Positions 42,575-51,830 of a stretch of 64,000 bases of DNA are shown piece after piece; position 1 is the stretch's first letter, and every line of letters begins with the position of its first letter. Position numbers and translations under genes: made by a program. The stretch spans positions 1 through 64,000 of the forward strand of contig JAZOUT010000059.1 of the NCBI GenBank assembly GCA_045658305.1. The letters run 5' to 3'. The DNA comes from Aphodosoma sp045658305. GTDB lineage: Bacteria > Bacteroidota > Bacteroidia > Bacteroidales > Paludibacteraceae. The notes under the pieces are model-generated. The model did no database searches. It was not told the origin of the DNA and worked only from the letters and a program-made list of their open reading frames with translations.

Positions 42575-43185
42575 TTATAACTATAGGACGCCAATTGGGT
42601 AGTGGCGGATTGGAGATTGGTCGCTTACTCGCCGAACGATTGAATTTAGCATTCTACGACAAAGAACTTCTCACCGAAGCAGCTCGTCATAGTGGCATAT
42701 GCCCCGAATGTTTCCAACAAGCTGACGAACAAGCCAAACACACATTTGGCGGAGTTGGCATCTTCGGTATGCGATTCCCATTTGTTGGCGATGGCAATAC
42801 GTCGTACAACTCGATGATTTCGGGCGATAATTTGTTTCTCATACAAAGCGAAACAATAGTGAAACTCGCAGAGAATGAACAAGGAGCAGTGTTTGTGGGA
42901 CGATGCGCCGACTATGTGTTGCGTGAGCGAAACGATGTAGTATCGGTGTTTATTACCGCCAAAGAGGCAGACAAAGTGAAACGATTGTGCGACCGCAGAG
43001 GATGCACCGAAGCAGAGGCGCGCGATATGATGAAAAAGGTTGATAAACAACGCTCAGCATACTACGACTACTACGCAAGCAGAGAATGGGGCGTAGCATC
43101 GAGCTATGATATTTGCATAAATTCGTCGTTATTGGGCATAGAAGGGACTGTTGATGCTATTATTAATATTGTGAGAAGAAAATGA
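42571..43185 (+). CDS. Cytidylate kinase-like protein
   Basis: The P-loop-like opening is ITIGRQLGSGGLEIGRLLAE, followed by AFYDKELLTEAARHSG. This is the pattern of the cytidylate-kinase-2 family, distinct from canonical Cmk. FVGRCADYVLRE near residue 108 and RRGCTEAEARDMMKKVDK near 140 are also conserved. The substrate is uncharacterised. Length 204 aa. Its start overlaps the MATE stop by 4 nt and its stop overlaps the folK start by 4 nt. Confidence 0.88.
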   Translation: MIITIGRQLGSGGLEIGRLLAERLNLAFYDKELLTEAARHSGICPECFQQADEQAKHTFGGVGIFGMRFPFVGDGNTSYNSMISGDNLFLIQSETIVKLAENEQGAVFVGRCADYVLRERNDVVSVFITAKEADKVKRLCDRRGCTEAEARDMMKKVDKQRSAYYDYYASREWGVASSYDICINSSLLGIEGTVDAIINIVRRK

Positions 43186-43673
43186 TTATACTAAGCATAG
43201 GCACAAACATTGGCGACCGCGAACGGAATATTGAGAATGCAGTTAAGGCATTGGACGAAATAGGCAAAGTAACTACCATATCACCTATATACTCATCTGA
43301 ACCATGGGGATTTGAGTCAGAAAATGGATTTTACAACATTGCCCTAATTCTTGAAACTTCACTTTCGCCTCTCGAATTATTAAAAGAAACACAACGCATT
43401 GAAAAAGAATTAGGCCGCACAGCCAAAACCACAACCACCTATACCGACCGCATAATTGATATTGACTTAATCGATTACGACAATCAAATCATCGATACAG
43501 ATACACTCACACTACCCCATAAACTGATGCACAAACGCAATTTCGTACTCTACCCACTCACCGACATTGCTCCTGAATGGCAACACCCAACCCTGAAACT
43601 CACTGCCTTAGAACTCAAAAAAGCATCAACTGATCCCTCAACGGTTCACATTTTAACCACAACTACAGAATAA
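43182..43673 (+). CDS. folK: 2-amino-4-hydroxy-6-hydroxymethyldihydropteridine pyrophosphokinase
   Basis: FolK transfers pyrophosphate from ATP to 6-hydroxymethyl-7,8-dihydropterin in folate synthesis. Motifs: LSIGTNIGDRERNIENAV at the N-terminus, SSEPWGFESENGFYNIA near residue 44, and the catalytic RIIDIDLIDYDN near 88. HKLMHKRNFVLYPL follows. Length 163 is typical. It is the last gene of the overlapping ybeY-recO-MATE-kinase-folK cluster. Confidence 0.95.
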   Translation: MIILSIGTNIGDRERNIENAVKALDEIGKVTTISPIYSSEPWGFESENGFYNIALILETSLSPLELLKETQRIEKELGRTAKTTTTYTDRIIDIDLIDYDNQIIDTDTLTLPHKLMHKRNFVLYPLTDIAPEWQHPTLKLTALELKKASTDPSTVHILTTTTE

Positions 43674-43683
43674 CAAATTACTA

Positions 43684-43714
43684 TTGCATATTTGCATTTT
43701 TTATTGTACCTTTG
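43684..43714 (+). promoter_or_regulatory. Promoter of ansA
   Basis: TTG at 43684-43686 and TACCTTTG at 43707-43714 are 20 bp apart, 18 bp upstream of the ATG. A TTG start at 43712 would fall inside the -7 box, which excludes it. Confidence 0.7.
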
Positions 43715-43732
43715 CGGTATAAATCAAAGCTT

Positions 43733-44767
43733 ATGGAAAATAGAAGTTCAGTTCTCTTAATATTTACTGGTGGCACTATCAGTATGGGCGAAAATAGCTC
43801 AAACCACTCACTTGCACCTCTTGATACGAAACAAGTACTTAGCTTTATCCCTGAGTTGCAAATGCTAAATGTAAACATAGCCTCTGTATCATTCTCTCCA
43901 CTCATTGACTCAAGCGATATTCAACCTTCAAATTGGATTGAAATTGGGCACCACATCGAAACTCACTATAACAACTTCGATGGTTTTGTTGTCCTTCATG
44001 GTACTGACACTATGGCTTATTCTGCAGCAGCACTATCATTTATGCTTGATGGTTTACGAAAACCTGTTATTTTCACAGGTTCGCAATTACCTGTTGGCGT
44101 ACTCCGTAGCGATGCAAAAGAAAATCTTATAACTGCCATCGAACTTGCTGCTGCAAAAAATGAAAACGGTGAAGCAATGGTACCAGAAGTAGCACTTATG
44201 TTTGAAGGCAAATTAATGCGTGGCAATCGCACAACTAAACGTAATGCAGAAGACTTTGATGCATTCGCTTCATTCAACTATCCTGAATTAGTACGTGCAG
44301 GCGTACACTTAAAATACTACGAACACAATATTCACCGCGAAGCTAACGATGCACAACTTACTGTAGCCAACCATTTTGACGACAATATTGTAGTACTAAA
44401 AATGTTCCCTGGCATTCGTCCTGAAACCGTAAAAGCTATCTACTCTATCGCAGGACTTCGCGCAGTAGTATTAGAAACATTCGGTTCTGGAAATGCTCCT
44501 ACAGCACAATGGTTATGCGATATCATCAGTGAAGCCACAGCAAATGACATCGTAACTATAAATATAACTCAATGCCGTGCTGGCTCTGTAGAAATGGGTC
44601 ACTACGAAGCAAGTGTAAACTTGATTAAAGCAGGTGTTGTATCAGGACACGATATGACTTTAGAGGCTGCAGTAGCTAAATTGATGTTCTTACTTGGGAA
44701 ATACGATACTGCCGAGGATGTTAAAAAAGAAATGGCTGTACCTTTAAGAGGAGAAATGACTATATAA
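43733..44767 (+). CDS. ansA: Type I L-asparaginase
   Basis: The enzyme hydrolyses L-asparagine to aspartate and ammonia. The two catalytic threonine regions are present: LIFTGGTISMGENS at the N-terminus and VLHGTDTMAYSAAALSF near residue 85. GNGNAP-like LETFGSGNAPTAQWL near 248 supports the cytoplasmic type I (AnsA) class. No signal peptide. Start at ATG 43733 gives 344 residues. It may share a transcript with the HhH gene 31 nt downstream. Confidence 0.95.
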   Translation: MENRSSVLLIFTGGTISMGENSSNHSLAPLDTKQVLSFIPELQMLNVNIASVSFSPLIDSSDIQPSNWIEIGHHIETHYNNFDGFVVLHGTDTMAYSAAALSFMLDGLRKPVIFTGSQLPVGVLRSDAKENLITAIELAAAKNENGEAMVPEVALMFEGKLMRGNRTTKRNAEDFDAFASFNYPELVRAGVHLKYYEHNIHREANDAQLTVANHFDDNIVVLKMFPGIRPETVKAIYSIAGLRAVVLETFGSGNAPTAQWLCDIISEATANDIVTINITQCRAGSVEMGHYEASVNLIKAGVVSGHDMTLEAAVAKLMFLLGKYDTAEDVKKEMAVPLRGEMTI

Positions 44768-44798
44768 TCAATTCACCTTACATACTCTTATAAACTTA

Positions 44799-45692
44799 AT
44801 GGACTACAATAAATTAAAATATTCGCGAGGACAACAAATTGTATTTGCGGTCCTCGCATGTTTTATTATAATTTGTTTCGTAACAAATTGGAGTATCCTA
44901 AAATTTCATTCTCAAATAGAAAATAATTTTGCACCTGATTCTATTTTACTTTCAAATATTTCCTCATTTGAAGCCAAACTTGACTCATTTGAGTGGCTAC
45001 ATCAACAAGAATTTTCACCTCAACATAAAAGAAATTTATTGCGAGAAAGATTTAACTTCGATCCAAACACAATTGATAGTATAGATATACTCAGACTCGG
45101 ATTCCAGCCTTTTATGGCATACAATTGGTTACAATATCGCCGCCATGGAGGCAAAATATATAGTTGCCAAAAATTGAAAACTATATACAACATTGATACC
45201 CTATTAGTAGATTCTTTATGCAAATTTATGAGCTTTGAATCAATCAAGCCAATAACAAAAGACACAATTAAATACACTCCTAAAGAATTTTTTACATTCG
45301 AACTAAATAGTGCAGACACAATTCTACTCAGCCAACTTCCAGGTATTGGCATCGGAAGAGCTAAAATGATTACAAACTACAGATTGCAAATAGGTGGATT
45401 CTACACCGCAGAACAACTAAAAGAAATAGAAAATATTCCAGATTCAGTTATTGATAATTTAACACCCTATATCAATATAGAACTTGATTCAATAAAGAAA
45501 ATAGACATTAACAAAAGTAGCATCAAACGCCTACACCGCCATCCATATATCACCTATTACCAAGCAAAAGCAATATATAATCTCCGCTGGGACAAACAAC
45601 ACAAAGGAATAATTGAAAATATAGAAGAACTAAAAAAAATATTTACCGAAGAAGAATTTAAAAAAATTAAACCTTATTTAAAAACAAAATAG
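44799..45692 (+). CDS. Membrane-anchored helix-hairpin-helix protein
   Basis: One N-terminal membrane helix (IVFAVLACFIIICFVTNW) precedes several helix-hairpin-helix units: SQLPGIGIGRAKMITNYR near residue 180, GGFYTAEQLKEIENIPDSV near 205, and a last pair around 240-297 (RHPYITYYQAKAIYNLR). It resembles the ComEA/T2SK-like HhH proteins of Bacteroidota, which bind DNA without sequence specificity. In these bacteria a role in DNA uptake is possible but untested. Length 297 aa. Confidence 0.8.
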   Translation: MDYNKLKYSRGQQIVFAVLACFIIICFVTNWSILKFHSQIENNFAPDSILLSNISSFEAKLDSFEWLHQQEFSPQHKRNLLRERFNFDPNTIDSIDILRLGFQPFMAYNWLQYRRHGGKIYSCQKLKTIYNIDTLLVDSLCKFMSFESIKPITKDTIKYTPKEFFTFELNSADTILLSQLPGIGIGRAKMITNYRLQIGGFYTAEQLKEIENIPDSVIDNLTPYINIELDSIKKIDINKSSIKRLHRHPYITYYQAKAIYNLRWDKQHKGIIENIEELKKIFTEEEFKKIKPYLKTK

Positions 45693-45728
45693 CTCAATAA
45701 GTCTGAACAACTAATTGGGCTATTTTAA
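45685..45728. terminator. Terminator between converging genes
   Basis: AAAATAGCTCAAT pairs with AATTGGGCTATTTT (one wobble) around a 14-nt loop. It lies at the junction of the HhH gene and the exonuclease gene. Confidence 0.6.
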
Positions 45729-45732
45729 TATA

Positions 45733-46497
45733 TTACTTTCTCATTCGCAATCGTATCTCTGTAAGTACCTTTTTAGTATAAAGTGGAAAATCACCATTCA
45801 TCATCCACGAATAATATGCTGGTTCTATACGAAAAACCTCCTCAACCGAACGTCCTTTGTGCTTTCCAAAATTGAATACCTCCACTCCATTATCATCCAA
45901 AACTATACGACCCGCATAATCTACATTACGATTATATTTAGTAAATTTAGACAAAAACTCCACATCATTTTGTAGTTCAGAATAACGATCAAGTTGCGCC
46001 ATCAACACCTCATAAGTAGCTCGAGTATCAGCATTAGCACTATGAGCATCAACAAGTTCAGTATTACAATAGAAACGATAAGCAGCTTCAAGTGTACGCT
46101 TCTCCATTTTATGAAACACAACTTGTACATCAATAAAGCGACTATTTCCAAAATCAAAATCAGCTTCAGCTCGCAACAATTCTTCAGCCAAAAACGGGAC
46201 ATCAAAACTATTAGAATTATACCCCGCTATATCACAACCCTTAAAATCATTAGCTATAGATTGCGCTACATGCTTAAAAGTAGGACAATCTTTAACATCT
46301 TCATCTGTAATACCATGCACCGCTGACGACTCAACAGAAATAGGCATTTCTGGATTAATGCGCAACGTTTTTGACTCCTCATTACCATTAGGATATACCT
46401 TAAGATAGGCAATTTCAACAATACGGTCCGTCATAATATTCAACCCTGTAGTTTCAAGGTCAAAAAATATCAATGGTTTACGAATATTTAATTTCAT
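45733..46497 (-). CDS. DnaQ-like 3'-5' exonuclease
   Basis: A DEDD-type exonuclease domain occupies residues 8-175. ExoI is IFFDLETTGLNIMTDRIVEIA, ExoII contains GYNSNSFDVPFLAEEL, and ExoIII is AHSANADTRATYEVLMAQ. The C-terminal part (NFGKHKGRSVEEV, YYSWMMNGDFPLYTK) is the small extension seen on Bacteroidota homologues. It would act as a proofreading or repair exonuclease. The start overlaps the murI stop by 4 nt (ATGA), so it ends the envelope-biogenesis cluster. Confidence 0.9.
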   Translation of the reverse strand: MKLNIRKPLIFFDLETTGLNIMTDRIVEIAYLKVYPNGNEESKTLRINPEMPISVESSAVHGITDEDVKDCPTFKHVAQSIANDFKGCDIAGYNSNSFDVPFLAEELLRAEADFDFGNSRFIDVQVVFHKMEKRTLEAAYRFYCNTELVDAHSANADTRATYEVLMAQLDRYSELQNDVEFLSKFTKYNRNVDYAGRIVLDDNGVEVFNFGKHKGRSVEEVFRIEPAYYSWMMNGDFPLYTKKVLTEIRLRMRK

Positions 46498-47306
46498 AAA
46501 GTAATATGCTCTGCTAAAATTGGTTGATTAAGAAAAATAGATGCTGAAGAAGCAAATTTCTCAACTGATTCAGTAGTAAGAAAACGAACTGTGCCGCCAC
46601 GTGAACAAAGAGTATCTATTTCAGGATGACGACCAAGATAATCTTCAAGCGAAGCCGCTACTATATCGCCTTGCGTAAGCACCTTAACTCCTACTGGCAC
46701 CGCTTCCTCTAACTGACTAAGTAACAAAGGATAATGTGTACAGCCTAAAATAAGTGTATCAATATTCGCTTTTTTAGAAAAAAGTGTATCTATATACTTA
46801 TGAACAAAATAAGTAGCTCCAGGTGTATTATGTTCATTACTTTCAATAAGTGGCACCCACATCGGGCATGCTTGACCAATAACCTCTATATCAGGAAATA
46901 ATTTGGCTACCTCTAATGGATAAGAGTTACTCTGAATAGTACCCTCTGTAGCTACAAGACCAACACAACGTGTTTTGGTTATCTCTCCAATTGCCTCTAC
47001 AGTAGGACGTATAACACCTAATACACGACGTGATGGTGCAAGACAAGGCAAATCATTTTGTTGAATAGTTCGCAATGCCTTAGCTGAAGCAGTATTACAT
47101 GCAAGTATAACTAATTGACAATCTTCATCAAAAAGACGTTTCACACATTCAAGCGTATACTGATAAACCACCTCGAACGAACGTGGACCATATGGTGTAC
47201 GCGCATTATCACCAAAATAGATATAATCATATTGAGGCAATCGTGCTCGTATCTTTTCTAATATAGTAAGACCCCCATAACCCGAATCAAAAACACCTAT
47301 TTTCAT
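46494..47306 (-). CDS. murI: Glutamate racemase
   Basis: MurI supplies D-glutamate for peptidoglycan. Catalytic cysteines lie in LVILACNTASAKAL and LILGCTHYPLLL. IGVFDSGYGGLTILEKI is the N-terminal signature. I use ATG 47306 (270 aa), which overlaps the upstream ompH stop by 4 nt (ATGA). The open frame reaches 47348, but the extra residues are not family-like and overlap the preceding gene. Confidence 0.95.
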   Translation of the reverse strand: MKIGVFDSGYGGLTILEKIRARLPQYDYIYFGDNARTPYGPRSFEVVYQYTLECVKRLFDEDCQLVILACNTASAKALRTIQQNDLPCLAPSRRVLGVIRPTVEAIGEITKTRCVGLVATEGTIQSNSYPLEVAKLFPDIEVIGQACPMWVPLIESNEHNTPGATYFVHKYIDTLFSKKANIDTLILGCTHYPLLLSQLEEAVPVGVKVLTQGDIVAASLEDYLGRHPEIDTLCSRGGTVRFLTTESVEKFASSASIFLNQPILAEHITL

Positions 47307-47836
47307 AAACCCAACTCTATTTTTACTAAAGAAGTCAAATCTATACACTGAGCCGACATATAAAGAGGTTGCCCTTGGTCAAAAAGAATTGTTATCTGCT
47401 CACGAGCACATACATATTTAATTGCTTTATCAATATATTCATTGATGGGAGCATACAATTCAGCGCGCTGCTTCGCAAGTTCCTCTTGATAACGTTTCTT
47501 ATACATTGCCATACGAGCCTCTAACTCTGTAATCTCTGTTTGACGCGCAAGCTTTATAGGCTCTGACATCTGCTTATTACGTTCAAGATATAATTTAACT
47601 TTATTCTCATATTCTTTAGTCATCTTCACAAATTCTGCTTTATAGTCTTCTTCAAGTTTAAACAACTCTTTTTCTATTGTTTCCACTTGAGGTATCTGCG
47701 CTATAATCGAATCACGATTAATATATGCAATACGCACAACCACAGAATTTGACTGCGAAACAGATAGGTTATCTTGCGAATAAAGTGTTACCCCTACCAA
47801 GAGAGATAACACTATTATTAAAAATGATTTCTTCAT
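47303..47836 (-). CDS. OmpH/Skp-family periplasmic chaperone, paralogue 3
   Basis: A signal peptide (FLIIVLSLLVGVTLYSQ) is followed by a short beta-strand segment (RIAYINRDSIIAQIPQ) and long coiled-coil tentacles rich in Glu/Lys (about residues 50-125). The C-terminal strands resume with ITILFDQGQPLYMS. Skp-type trimers cradle unfolded outer-membrane proteins. The start is ATG 47836. It is the third consecutive Skp-like gene. Confidence 0.88.
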   Translation of the reverse strand: MKKSFLIIVLSLLVGVTLYSQDNLSVSQSNSVVVRIAYINRDSIIAQIPQVETIEKELFKLEEDYKAEFVKMTKEYENKVKLYLERNKQMSEPIKLARQTEITELEARMAMYKKRYQEELAKQRAELYAPINEYIDKAIKYVCAREQITILFDQGQPLYMSAQCIDLTSLVKIELGL

Positions 47837-47893
47837 TACTATTAAATTTTTGTCAGAAAAATCCAACTAAGCTGACAATCTGAAAATCAGACA

Positions 47894-48403
47894 TTAAAGA
47901 ATACCCAATTCTTTTTTCACTGCTGGAGTAATATCAATAGCAGCATCGCTTTTATAGAGTATTGCTCCTGACATCATGTCATAAACCATTGTCAAACCTT
48001 GCTTTTTACTTACAGTTTCAATAGCAGTACGAAGTTTATCTTGCAATGGTTGAAGCAATTCCATTTGTTTTTTTTGTGCTTCTTGTTGAAGTGTTTGATA
48101 TGTAGTTTGAAGACGTTGTTGAAGACTCATCAATTCTTCTTCTTGCACTTTACGAATAGCTTCTGACATTGTCGCTTTTTCTTGTTCGTATTTAGCAAAT
48201 TTGTCTTGAATTTCTTTCTCCATATCTTGCAAATACTTCATATTTTTTTCATTAAAATCCGCTAATTGTTTTTCAACATCATTAACTTCTGGCATCATCA
48301 TCATCACCTCTTGTGAGTTGATATAACCAAGTTTAACTGTTTGAGCCATTGCAAAAAGTGGCAACACTGTAGCCACCAAAAAAAGTGTGATTTTTTTTAA
48401 CAT
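47894..48403 (-). CDS. OmpH/Skp-family periplasmic chaperone, paralogue 2
   Basis: The signal peptide ends near MAQ (residue 21). KLGYINSQEVMMMMPEV is the first strand motif, followed by a coiled-coil from about 45 to 125 (KYEQEKATMSEAIRKVQEEE). The C-terminal LTMVYDMMSGAILYKSDAA segment closes the body domain. Length 169. Part of the bamA cluster. Confidence 0.9.
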   Translation of the reverse strand: MLKKITLFLVATVLPLFAMAQTVKLGYINSQEVMMMMPEVNDVEKQLADFNEKNMKYLQDMEKEIQDKFAKYEQEKATMSEAIRKVQEEELMSLQQRLQTTYQTLQQEAQKKQMELLQPLQDKLRTAIETVSKKQGLTMVYDMMSGAILYKSDAAIDITPAVKKELGIL

Positions 48404-48441
48404 AATTTTATTCGTATTTAGTTATTAATATTTCTATAAAT

Positions 48442-48960
48442 TTATTTCGAGTATCCAAGTTTTTCAAGAAGTTCATCGCTAATATCAATTTTTGGTGATG
48501 CAAATATAAGATTATTAGTCGATGATTTATCAAGCACTACTTGATAACCTTGTTGCTCGCAAATCTCTTGAAGTGCATTATAAATTTCATCTTGAATTGG
48601 TTTTACCAATGCCTCACGTTTTTTAAACAACTCTCCATCAGGAGCAAAATACTTACGCTTCAAATCATTTGCCTCTTTCTCTTTTGCAATTATTTCATCT
48701 TCACGTTTCTTTTTCATCTCATCCGAAAGGAATACAAGCTCTGTTTGATAATTTTTATACATAGTCTGCACCTCTATCAAGATAGCCTCAACCTCTTTTT
48801 GCCATTTTTTAGATATCTGGTCAAGCTGCTCATTCGCTGTTTCATACGCAGGTATTGCACTCATAATATAATCCATATCAACAAGCACAACCTGTTCGCC
48901 TTTTGCTGCAAGATTAAGAGTCATCATCACAGCACACAATATTACAAATAACTTTTTCAT
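48442..48960 (-). CDS. OmpH/Skp-family periplasmic chaperone, paralogue 1
   Basis: A signal peptide (LFVILCAVMMTLNLAAKG) precedes VVLVDMDYIMSAIPAYETA and a coiled-coil spanning about residues 45-125. GYQVVLDKSSTNNLIFASP ends the body domain. Length 172. It follows bamA at a 243-bp gap that contains a dispersed repeat (49083-49165). A minus-strand TAGGTTTG (49027-49020) may be a weak internal promoter. Confidence 0.9.
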   Translation of the reverse strand: MKKLFVILCAVMMTLNLAAKGEQVVLVDMDYIMSAIPAYETANEQLDQISKKWQKEVEAILIEVQTMYKNYQTELVFLSDEMKKKREDEIIAKEKEANDLKRKYFAPDGELFKKREALVKPIQDEIYNALQEICEQQGYQVVLDKSSTNNLIFASPKIDISDELLEKLGYSK

Positions 48961-49082
48961 ATTTTCTTTTTTTATTGTTTTAGACCTTTTATCGTCCTTT
49001 TAGTTTAATCGCCTCAAAACAAACCTACACTCTATCCTTAATTAACGTCAGTTTGATATTTTTTTTGAGGTATTACAGATGA

Positions 49083-49165
49083 CCATTTTCTTGCTTAAAG
49101 GTTGCTTGAAGGTATGGTTCACTATCTTGGAAGTTATAGTTATCCTATGAAGCGGTATACTATTG
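49083..49165 (+). repeat. Dispersed repeat of about 75 bp, copy A, between bamA and ompH
   Basis: It contains TTGCTTGAAGGTATGGTTCA, then CTATCTTGGAAGTTATAGTT. It aligns with the minus strand of 15085-15163 over about 75 bp. Its position splits an otherwise tight operon. Confidence 0.6.
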
Positions 49166-49203
49166 GTATAGGAAAAATATATTATTTTCCTACCGAACTG
49201 ACG

Positions 49204-51810
49204 TTAAAACTCTTGACCAAGTATGAAGTGGAATTGACTACCTCCACGACGTCCTGTTTGGTCAAGGTCGAAACCATATGCCCAGTCGATACCAAGCAAA
49301 CCAAACATTGGCAAATATACACGCACACCAACACCAGCAGAACGTTTCAAATCAAATGGATTAAAATCTTTAAACTCGCTCCAAGCATTACCAGCCTCAA
49401 CAAAAGCCAATGCCCAAATATTTGTCGACTGATTGAGTAACAATGGATAACGCAATTCGACACAAAGCTTTGTATACAAATTACCATTATATCCATAATA
49501 TCCTTCTCCAGAATATGGAGTCAATGCTCCTGCCTCATAACCACGAAGACCTATCGTCTCTGTACCTGCTGTCACATAACCCGACATACCATCACCACCC
49601 ACATAGAACTTACCAAACGGAGAACGTTTATCCTTATTATAATAACCTAAGAAACCGTAATCGGCACGAGCCATCAACACTAATTTATTATCGGAAGTAA
49701 GCGGAACAAAGAATTTAGCATTAAATTTCCACTTATGATACTCAATCCACTTACTACGTTCTGCCAACGTCATTGATGCATAATCAACATCTTTTGCCAA
49801 CAATGAATAAGGGAACGTTGCTGATGCCGACAACGAAATAGACGAACCTCGACGTGTATAAATTGGATTATCAATAGAATTACGCGAGAGTGTTACACCA
49901 AGCGAAAGGTCATTTGTAACTCCTGTCTCAAATCCATAATAACTCTTAAACCAGTTTTTCAAATGATAGCGCTGATACGACACATTGGCATACAACGTAA
50001 AATAGTCATCTGGCCATTTCAAACGTGTTCCATACCCCACCGAAGCACCAATAGTTCTCATAAACACATTCTTATCATATTCCGTGCCATAATTATTCGT
50101 ACCATAATAATAATCGTTACCATAATAGTTATTGTAATAATTATTATAATAATTGTACATATAATTATAGTTTTCGTAATAACGATTACTCAAACCTGTC
50201 TGTACCGAATAGAAGAAACTAACCGAGAATGAGTTAGGTCTCTTACCACCCAACCATGGGTCAAAGAACGAAATACTATAATTTTGATAATACATACCAT
50301 TGGCTTGAGCCTTCAAACTCAATGTCTGTCCTTCGCCTTGAGGCACAATACGATATGTTTCAGGTTTAAACAAATTCTGTATTGCAAAATTCGAGAATTT
50401 CAAACCTACCGAAAGCACAATACCAGACTGACCCCAACCTGCCGAGAACTCCACTTGGTCACTCGATTTCGTTTCAAGATTATAAGCTATATCAACAGTA
50501 CCATCTTCTGGATTTGGTTGAAGATCAACACCTGTAAATATCTTCTCTTCATCAAATTGTTTCAATTGTGCCAACTCTCGAAGCGTACGCACAAGGTCGC
50601 TCTGACTATACAACGCACCTGGCTTAGTCCTCATCTCACGACGCACAACATGCTCATAAACACGTGTATTACCATTAATTATAACCTTATTTATTGTTGC
50701 TTGTTGACCCTCATAAATTCGCATCTCGAAATTAATCGAATCGCCATCAATACCCACTTCCACAGGGTCAATATTCATAAACAAATAACCATTATCTTTA
50801 TACAACGCCGACACCGCATCCTCATCCTCATAAAGTCGCTTATTCAAATCCTTAAGATTATACACCTCTCCCTTCTCCACATTAAGCAACTGATTCAAAT
50901 ATTCACTTGGATAAAGCGTATTACCTAACCACTTAATATCACCAAAATAATACTTTCTACCCTCCTCAACTTCAAGATACACATCCACTTTACCATCATC
51001 ACGCTTAACAACAGTATCACTCACAATCACCGCATCACGATAACCAATTTCATTATATTTATCAACAAGAGTTTTCTTATCATTCTCATACTCTTTCTCA
51101 ACAAACTTCTTCGCACGGAATATATTAGCAATCTTACCCGCACGATTAGTTTTCTTCATCGCACGGTCTATTTTTGCAATAGTCATGGCCTCATTACCAA
51201 CAACAAAAATATCATTCACCTTCACCTTTTCACGTTTATCAACACTAATATCCACCACAACATTCCCCTCTACTGCAGGGTCATTTTTCTGATAAACAAG
51301 AATTTCCGAATTATGAAAACCCTTTTCCGACAAAAACTTACGAATAGCTATCTTCGTACGATCAATAGCATCAGCATTCAATTGTTTACCCTTCTGCACC
51401 TCAATAGTTTTCTCTATATCCTCAATCTCACCCTTTTTCAACCCATAAAAATTTATAATCGAAACACGAGGCAATTGTTGCAATGCAATAGTAAGCCAAA
51501 TACTATCATTTTCAACCTTATCTGCCAAAATTTTCACATCCGAGAAAAATCCTTGTTTCCAAAATCGCTTAACCACATTAGTCAAATCTGCTCCCGGAAT
51601 ACGAATTTTCTGACCCTTATTCAAACCCGAAAAACCAATAAGCACATAGTCCTCATACGACGACGCACCCGTAATTTTAATATCAGCAATAGTAACCTCC
51701 TTTGGCGTAAGCGTATAATCAAATACAAAACGATTCTCATCCGAATCATCTTGAGCAAAAACCGCCAATCCACAAAAGGCAAATATCAATATAAACAGTA
51801 TCTTTTTCAA
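49204..51810 (-). CDS. bamA: Outer membrane protein assembly factor BamA
   Basis: BamA folds and inserts beta-barrel proteins into the outer membrane. The signal peptide (ILFILIFAFCGLAVFAQ) is followed by POTRA domains over about residues 35-430; the third and fifth are marked by YYFGDIKWLGNTLYPSEYL and NKVIINGNTRVYEHVVRREM. The 16-strand barrel ends in FHFILGQEF, with the C-terminal aromatic beta-signal. IGLRGYEAGAL near 755 is the (V/I)RG(F/Y) lid motif. A Tyr/Asn-rich loop near residues 545-570 is an unusual low-complexity extracellular loop. Length 868. It follows uppS at 20 nt. Confidence 0.97.
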   Translation of the reverse strand: MKKILFILIFAFCGLAVFAQDDSDENRFVFDYTLTPKEVTIADIKITGASSYEDYVLIGFSGLNKGQKIRIPGADLTNVVKRFWKQGFFSDVKILADKVENDSIWLTIALQQLPRVSIINFYGLKKGEIEDIEKTIEVQKGKQLNADAIDRTKIAIRKFLSEKGFHNSEILVYQKNDPAVEGNVVVDISVDKREKVKVNDIFVVGNEAMTIAKIDRAMKKTNRAGKIANIFRAKKFVEKEYENDKKTLVDKYNEIGYRDAVIVSDTVVKRDDGKVDVYLEVEEGRKYYFGDIKWLGNTLYPSEYLNQLLNVEKGEVYNLKDLNKRLYEDEDAVSALYKDNGYLFMNIDPVEVGIDGDSINFEMRIYEGQQATINKVIINGNTRVYEHVVRREMRTKPGALYSQSDLVRTLRELAQLKQFDEEKIFTGVDLQPNPEDGTVDIAYNLETKSSDQVEFSAGWGQSGIVLSVGLKFSNFAIQNLFKPETYRIVPQGEGQTLSLKAQANGMYYQNYSISFFDPWLGGKRPNSFSVSFFYSVQTGLSNRYYENYNYMYNYYNNYYNNYYGNDYYYGTNNYGTEYDKNVFMRTIGASVGYGTRLKWPDDYFTLYANVSYQRYHLKNWFKSYYGFETGVTNDLSLGVTLSRNSIDNPIYTRRGSSISLSASATFPYSLLAKDVDYASMTLAERSKWIEYHKWKFNAKFFVPLTSDNKLVLMARADYGFLGYYNKDKRSPFGKFYVGGDGMSGYVTAGTETIGLRGYEAGALTPYSGEGYYGYNGNLYTKLCVELRYPLLLNQSTNIWALAFVEAGNAWSEFKDFNPFDLKRSAGVGVRVYLPMFGLLGIDWAYGFDLDQTGRRGGSQFHFILGQEF

Positions 51811-51830
51811 ATTAGTAAGTCTAAAAAAAA

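Noticed and set aside
43712..43732. TTG start for L-asparaginase
   Set aside because: The TTG overlaps the -7 promoter element; ATG 43733 begins the conserved sequence.
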